The position numbers and the translations under genes were made by a program. Source: Avimonas intestinalis (GTDB lineage: Bacteria > Bacillota > Clostridia > Oscillospirales > Acutalibacteraceae). Taken from it: a stretch of 61,668 bases of DNA. Below the pieces are notes generated by a model that worked only from the letters and a program-made list of their open reading frames with translations, was not told where the DNA came from and made no database searches. Shown in pieces: positions 57,410 to 61,668 of this stretch; position 1 is the first letter of the stretch, and each line of letters starts with the position of its first letter. The stretch is taken from positions 1 to 61,668 of the forward strand of contig CAJFID010000012.1 in NCBI GenBank assembly GCA_904380375.1, in the 5' to 3' direction.

Positions 57410-59365
57410 ATGAAAAAGACGTCTGCCGAACAACGTTCCGTCCGGGCCTATTGGATTTTGCTTGGCGTGTGTCTGGTATCGTGGCTCCTCAGCCTGATTT
57501 TCTGGCAGCTGTACCACCGTTTGCTGTTCAGCAGCGCGTGGTCGCCCGCTCAGGAATGGGAGCGGCTGGCGCTTTCCCTGCTGACGGATGCCTTTTCGGC
57601 GTTGAATTTTGCGGCGCGGTGGCTGGTCTGCCTGCGTTACCGGCTGCGGCGTTGTCTGCCGGTGCTCATCCTGGTTTTCCTCATTGACTGCTGGAACGGC
57701 TTTCATGTTCACTATTTTTTTGTGCCTCCCGATGCTTTCCGGCTTGTTTTGCGGTATGCGGTCAATGCGGTGCTGCTTCCGCTTCTCTCCTGCGTCCTGC
57801 TGTTCCTGCTGGCCAAGGGGCTGATGCGGCTGTTCCGCGGGCGGGAATGGGCGGCGATATTGTCTGTGGCGGCGCTGCGCTTTTTCCGGATGTGGTTCGC
57901 GTACTTATTGCAAACGGAATATCTTGTCGGTTTTATCCGCACCGCTGCGGTTGAGGCGGCCGCTTGCCTGCTCTTATCCGCTGGCCTTCACCTATACCTT
58001 CGCCCGCGGCGGGAGCGCACCGCCAAGGCGGAGGATGCCGGGAATGCCGGGGAAGGGCCTTCGCCCTCTTCCTTCCCTTTTTTGACGAAGGAGAGCGACG
58101 GGGCGCTCCCGCCGTTTTATTGCCCTACAAGAAAGGTGGATTTACAGATGTACCAATTTATCCAAGGCGGCGTGACCGCGGCCAAAGGCTTTTCCGCCTC
58201 CGGCATCCACTGCGGCATCCGGAAAAACCGGGAGAAAAAGGACCTCGCGCTGATCCTCTCCGACCGCCCGGCCGCGGCGGCGGCCGTGTATACGCAGAAC
58301 CTGGTCAAGGGCGCGCCGATCGCCGTGACCGCTTCCCATCTGGAAAACGGCATCGCCCGCGCGGTGATCTGCAACAGCGGCATCGCCAATACCTGCGCCG
58401 CCGACGGCGTTGAAAAGGCGGAGGCCATGTGCCGGCTGACGGCGGAGGCCCTCGGCGTGGCGGAGGAGGATGTCATCGTCGCATCAACCGGCGTGATCGG
58501 GCCGTCGATTGACCTGGCGCCGATTCAGGCGGGGATGCCTGCCCTGGCGGCCGGGCTTTCCAAAGAGGGGCACACGGCGGCGGCCGAGGCGATCATGACC
58601 ACCGATACGATGCCGAAGGAGTTTGCCGTCTCCTTCTCCCTCGGCGGCGTGCCCTGCGCGATGGGGGGGATCGCCAAGGGCAGCGGGATGATCGCCCCCA
58701 ACATGGCGACCATGCTCAGCTTTATCACCACCGACGCGGCGGTGTCCGCCCCCCTGCTGAAAAAGGCGTTAGCCGAGGTGGCGGCGGATACCTTCAATAT
58801 GATGTCGGTCGACGGGGACACCTCCACCAACGATACCCTGGCCATCCTGGCCAACGGCGCGGCGGGGAACCCGCCGGTAGAGGAAGCCGGCGCAGACTAT
58901 GCGGCGTTTGTGCAGGCGCTGCGCGCTTTGTGCACCGCGCTGACCAAGGCGCTCGCCGCCGACGGCGAGGGGGCGACCAAGCTGCTCGAATGCCGCGTCA
59001 CGGGGGGCAAAACCGATGCGGATGCCCGAACCATTGCTAAGGCGGTCATCAATTCGGCCCTGCTCAAGGCGGCGATGTTCGGCGCGGACGCCAATTGGGG
59101 CCGCGTCCTCTGCGCGATCGGGTATTCGGGCGCGGCGGTGGACGTCCACGGCGTGGATGTCGCGTTTTCCTCGGCGGCCGGCTCCATCCCGGTGTGTGCA
59201 AACGGCGCGGGGATCCCCTTTGACGAGGACAGGGCCAAGGAAATCCTCAGCCAAAAGGAGATCGTCATCGCGGTCACACTGCACGGCGGGGAGGCTTCCG
59301 CCACCGCGTGGGGCTGCGACCTGACCTACGACTACGTCCGGATCAACGGCGATTACCGCAGCTAA
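57410..59365 (+). CDS. argJ: Membrane domain fused in frame to ArgJ (ornithine acetyltransferase)
   Basis: One uninterrupted 651-codon frame. Residues 1-205 are predicted to hold about six TM segments (near 14-36, 55-75, 84-105, 110-137, 146-171, 173-196), followed by a ~40-residue hydrophilic linker and complete ArgJ from Met247 (58148). ArgJ transfers acetyl from acetylornithine to glutamate and is self-cleaved before the Thr in APNMATMLSFITTD, which is present. Strong ribosome sites occur both at the start (GGAGGAAG) and at 58130-58138 (AAAGGTGG), so a free ArgJ is likely made alongside, or instead of, the fusion. The membrane part is not recognised. Confidence 0.85.
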   Translation: MKKTSAEQRSVRAYWILLGVCLVSWLLSLIFWQLYHRLLFSSAWSPAQEWERLALSLLTDAFSALNFAARWLVCLRYRLRRCLPVLILVFLIDCWNGFHVHYFFVPPDAFRLVLRYAVNAVLLPLLSCVLLFLLAKGLMRLFRGREWAAILSVAALRFFRMWFAYLLQTEYLVGFIRTAAVEAAACLLLSAGLHLYLRPRRERTAKAEDAGNAGEGPSPSSFPFLTKESDGALPPFYCPTRKVDLQMYQFIQGGVTAAKGFSASGIHCGIRKNREKKDLALILSDRPAAAAAVYTQNLVKGAPIAVTASHLENGIARAVICNSGIANTCAADGVEKAEAMCRLTAEALGVAEEDVIVASTGVIGPSIDLAPIQAGMPALAAGLSKEGHTAAAEAIMTTDTMPKEFAVSFSLGGVPCAMGGIAKGSGMIAPNMATMLSFITTDAAVSAPLLKKALAEVAADTFNMMSVDGDTSTNDTLAILANGAAGNPPVEEAGADYAAFVQALRALCTALTKALAADGEGATKLLECRVTGGKTDADARTIAKAVINSALLKAAMFGADANWGRVLCAIGYSGAAVDVHGVDVAFSSAAGSIPVCANGAGIPFDEDRAKEILSQKEIVIAVTLHGGEASATAWGCDLTYDYVRINGDYRS

Positions 59366-59435
59366 AAGCGGCGCTCTGCGCCGGCGGGATGCCGCATGGG
59401 GCGGCAAGGACAATTCCGATAAAAGGATGGTTTGC

Positions 59436-60296
59436 ATGACAATATCAACAGCCGACCGGGCGCAGGTGCTGACCCAGGCCCTCCCCTATATCAAGCAGTA
59501 CGCGGGCAAAACCGTGGTCATCAAATACGGCGGCAACGCCATGATTTCGGACGAGCTCAAGTCCGCCGTGATGGAGGATATCGTGCTGCTCTCCACCGTC
59601 GGGATCAAGGTGGTGCTGGTACACGGCGGCGGGCCGGAGATCAACGAGATGCTGGCCAAAATCGGCAAGGAATCCCGGTTCGTCGGCGGCCTGCGGTATA
59701 CCGACCGGGAGACGATGGAGATCGTGGAAATGGTGCTGGCCGGCAAGGTCAATAAAGGGCTCGTCCAGCGGCTGGAGCAGCAGGGCGGGCGCGCCATCGG
59801 CCTATGCGGCTTGGACGGCGGGATGATCAAGGCGGTCAAAAAGCGGGGGGAGGTGGACCTCGGCTTTGTCGGGGACATCACCCATGTCAACGTCACCCTG
59901 ATCCGCAACGCGCTGGAAAGCGGCACCATCCCCGTGGTGGCGACGATTGCGGCGGGGGAGCAGGACGGTGAGACGTACAATATCAACGCCGACATCGCCG
60001 CCTCCCATATCGCGGCTGCGATGTGTGCGGAAAAGCTGGTGCTGATGACCGACGTGCGCGGCCTGCTGCGCGACAAAGAGGACGAGGACAGCCTGATTTC
60101 GGTGGTGCATGTCAGCGACGTGCCCAGCCTGAAAAAGCAGAATATCATCCAGGGCGGCATGATCCCGAAAATCGACTGCTGCGTTGAGGCGGTCCGCCGG
60201 GGGGTCAAGCGCACCCATATTATTGACGGGCGGATCCCGCATTCGATCCTGATTGAGATGCTGACCGACGAAGGTATCGGCACCATGTTCCTGTAA
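59436..60296 (+). CDS. argB: Acetylglutamate kinase
   Basis: 286-residue amino-acid kinase phosphorylating N-acetylglutamate. KTVVIKYGGNAMISDELK, VLVHGGGPEINEML and the NINADIAASHIAAAM motifs are present; the C-terminal GGMIPKIDCCVEAVRRG segment is typical. The in-frame ATG at 59427 lies inside the ribosome binding site, so 59436 is preferred. Whether it is the arginine-inhibited form cannot be told from inspection. Confidence 0.97.
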   Translation: MTISTADRAQVLTQALPYIKQYAGKTVVIKYGGNAMISDELKSAVMEDIVLLSTVGIKVVLVHGGGPEINEMLAKIGKESRFVGGLRYTDRETMEIVEMVLAGKVNKGLVQRLEQQGGRAIGLCGLDGGMIKAVKKRGEVDLGFVGDITHVNVTLIRNALESGTIPVVATIAAGEQDGETYNINADIAASHIAAAMCAEKLVLMTDVRGLLRDKEDEDSLISVVHVSDVPSLKKQNIIQGGMIPKIDCCVEAVRRGVKRTHIIDGRIPHSILIEMLTDEGIGTMFL

Positions 60297-60365
60297 GCCG
60301 TCGTCCGGCCGTCCATCCCTTGCCGCCGTGGGCGGCTTTACCGATCCCGGAAAGGAAGGATACAT

Positions 60366-61562
60366 ATGCAAAGTTCGCTTTCCCCTGAACTGAAAAAGCA
60401 GCACGACGGCGCCCTGATGCCGACCTACGGCCGGTTCCCGGTGGCGCTGGAAAGCGGCCGCGGCGCGGTCGCCGTCGATACCGCCGGAAAAGAATACGTC
60501 GATTTCGGCAGCGGGATCGGGGTCAATTCCCTGGGCTACGCCGATCCGGAATGGGTGGCGGCGGTGCAGGCGCAGGCGGCCAAGCTCCAGCATATTTCCA
60601 ATCTGTATTACAGCCCGGTGCAGGTCCGGTTCGCGGATGCGCTCTGCCGCGCGGCGGGGATGGGCCGGGTGTTCTTGGGCAATTCCGGCGCGGAGGCCAA
60701 CGAATGCGCGATCAAGCTGATCCGCAAATACAGCTTTGACAAGTACGGCCAGGGCCGCAGCCGGATCGTGGGGCTGCGCAATTCCTTCCACGGCCGGACG
60801 GTCACCACCCTGGCGGCCACCGGGCAGGATTCCTTCCACCAGTATTTCTATCCCTTTACCGAAGGCTTTTTGTTTGTGCAGGCCGGCAACGTGGCCGACC
60901 TGATCGACACCCTGGTGGAAAACGAGGGCTCCGTCTGCGCGGTGATGCTTGAGTGCATCCAGGGGGAAGGCGGCGTCGTCCCGCTTGACCCAGCGTATTT
61001 GCAGGAGGTGCGCCGCCTCTGCGACGAGCGGGACCTGCTGCTGCTGATTGACGAGGTGCAGACCGGCGCGGGACGCACCGGTAAATTCTTTGCCTATGAG
61101 CACGCCGGCATCACTCCCGACGTGGTGACGATGGCCAAGGGCCTGGGCGGCGGGCTGCCCATCGGCGCCTGCCTGTGCACGGAGCGGCTGGCCGACGTGA
61201 TGGGGCCGGGGATGCACGGTTCGACCTTCGGCGGCAACCCGGTGGTCTGCGCCGGCGCGCAGGTGGTGCTTGACCGGCTTGCCCAGCCCGGCTTTTTGCA
61301 GGAGGTGGCGGAAAAGGGCGGGTACCTGCGTTCCCGCCTGGCGGCAATGCCGCACATCGCCGAGGTGCGGGGGATGGGCCTGATGCAGGGCGCGGTGCTG
61401 GACAAGGGCACGGCCCGCGAGGTCGCGGAGCGCTGCCTGGAAGGCGGCCTGCTGGTGCTGACGGCGAAAACGCTGCTGCGCTTCCTGCCGCCGCTGACCA
61501 TCACCCGGGAAGAGCTGGACCGCGGCCTGGCCGTATTGGAATCGGTGCTGAAATCTCTGTAA
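60366..61562 (+). CDS. argD: Acetylornithine aminotransferase
   Basis: 398-residue PLP-dependent class III aminotransferase making N-acetylornithine. LGNSGAEANECAIKLIRKYS, the HGRT motif, LLIDEVQTGAGRTGKFFAYEH and the PLP Lys in VTMAKGLGGGLPIGA are all present. Last complete gene of the arg cluster and window; the remaining 106 bp hold only a weak hairpin (61625-61645). Confidence 0.97.
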   Translation: MQSSLSPELKKQHDGALMPTYGRFPVALESGRGAVAVDTAGKEYVDFGSGIGVNSLGYADPEWVAAVQAQAAKLQHISNLYYSPVQVRFADALCRAAGMGRVFLGNSGAEANECAIKLIRKYSFDKYGQGRSRIVGLRNSFHGRTVTTLAATGQDSFHQYFYPFTEGFLFVQAGNVADLIDTLVENEGSVCAVMLECIQGEGGVVPLDPAYLQEVRRLCDERDLLLLIDEVQTGAGRTGKFFAYEHAGITPDVVTMAKGLGGGLPIGACLCTERLADVMGPGMHGSTFGGNPVVCAGAQVVLDRLAQPGFLQEVAEKGGYLRSRLAAMPHIAEVRGMGLMQGAVLDKGTAREVAERCLEGGLLVLTAKTLLRFLPPLTITREELDRGLAVLESVLKSL

Positions 61563-61668
61563 AATAAATGGCACTGTAAAGCAAAGATGAAAAAATAGGG
61601 GATAAAAACAGCCGAACAGGTCATGCGACGAGCAAAAGCTCGCGCTTACGCTTTTTGGACAGATGAAG

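Noticed and set aside
59802..61574. 590-codon minus-strand frame across argB/argD
   Set aside because: Shadow of argB and argD in a GC-rich genome; no start context.
61623..61668. Open frame MRRAKARAYAFWTDE running off the right edge
   Set aside because: No ribosome binding site and it overlaps a hairpin; too short to judge at the window end.

Overview
The window is a GC-rich chromosomal segment of an anaerobic, endospore-forming member of the Firmicutes, most likely an Oscillospiraceae/Ruminococcaceae-type gut Clostridium. Evidence: spore genes (cotJABC, a ylmC/ymxH-type PRC-barrel protein, a SpoIIQ-like LytM protein), superoxide reductase, IreB, a T-box-controlled pheST, an ArgR-type operator, sigma-A-like promoters and strong AGGAGG ribosome binding sites. 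There is no rRNA, recognisable tRNA, CRISPR array, prophage or intact insertion sequence. It reads as ordinary chromosome with several odd local features.

Layout. 0.2-7.8 kb (minus strand): L-rhamnose catabolism operon rhaB-rhaA-rhaD plus a GH106-like glycosidase, downstream of an AraC-type regulator. 8.2-10.9 kb: YfhO-type membrane protein. 11.2-16.9 kb: superoxide reductase, a small membrane protein bracketed by inverted repeats, a small DUF6483-like protein, a SpoIIQ-like protein, a Gfo/Idh/MocA oxidoreductase, lexA with its own operator, and a DUF523 protein. 17.1-22.7 kb: comEA, recQ, cotJABC, nagB, an MGMT-like protein and YlmC/YmxH. 22.9-24.5 kb: an Erm-type 23S rRNA methyltransferase with an elaborate leader, divergent from the T-box leader of pheS. 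24.5-36.5 kb: pheST, ireB, small unknown genes, an RlmM-like methyltransferase, a DUF4830 protein, an RsuA-family pseudouridine synthase, msmX, a CdaR/PucR regulator and a transglutaminase-like protein. 36.5-41.5 kb: a candidate small structured RNA, then ftsE-ftsX-murein hydrolase activator and an S41 pseudo-protease. 41.6-48.8 kb: CGGC protein, thymidylate kinase, DUF2156 protein, GNAT, DJ-1, 5-formyl-THF cyclo-ligase, mltG and an Ig-like surface protein. 49.0-51.8 kb: apgM and a galactokinase-like kinase. 51.9-53.0 kb: a broken copy of the 12-kb membrane gene and a small membrane protein. 53.1-61.6 kb: arginine biosynthesis cluster argG-argH-argC-(membrane domain)argJ-argB-argD behind an ARG box.

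How the genes work together. The rha block hydrolyses imported rhamnosides and takes rhamnose to dihydroxyacetone phosphate and lactaldehyde. FtsEX, the coiled-coil M23 protein, the S41-like protein and, further on, MltG concern peptidoglycan remodelling at division or sporulation. The arg cluster encodes the acetyl-cycle route to ornithine and the last two steps to arginine; argF is not in the window.

Most notable: (1) a possible macrolide-responsive attenuator upstream of erm, with a 9-residue leader peptide ending R-I-R; (2) an S41 protease homologue with both the catalytic Ser and Lys replaced at exactly conserved spacing; (3) an in-frame fusion of a predicted six-TM domain to ArgJ with an internal ribosome binding site; (4) a membrane gene flanked by about 42-bp near-identical inverted repeats that are also terminators, with a frameshifted partial copy 40 kb away; (5) an SRP-RNA-like hairpin with a well-placed promoter. 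All calls rest on reading the sequence; no database search was run.
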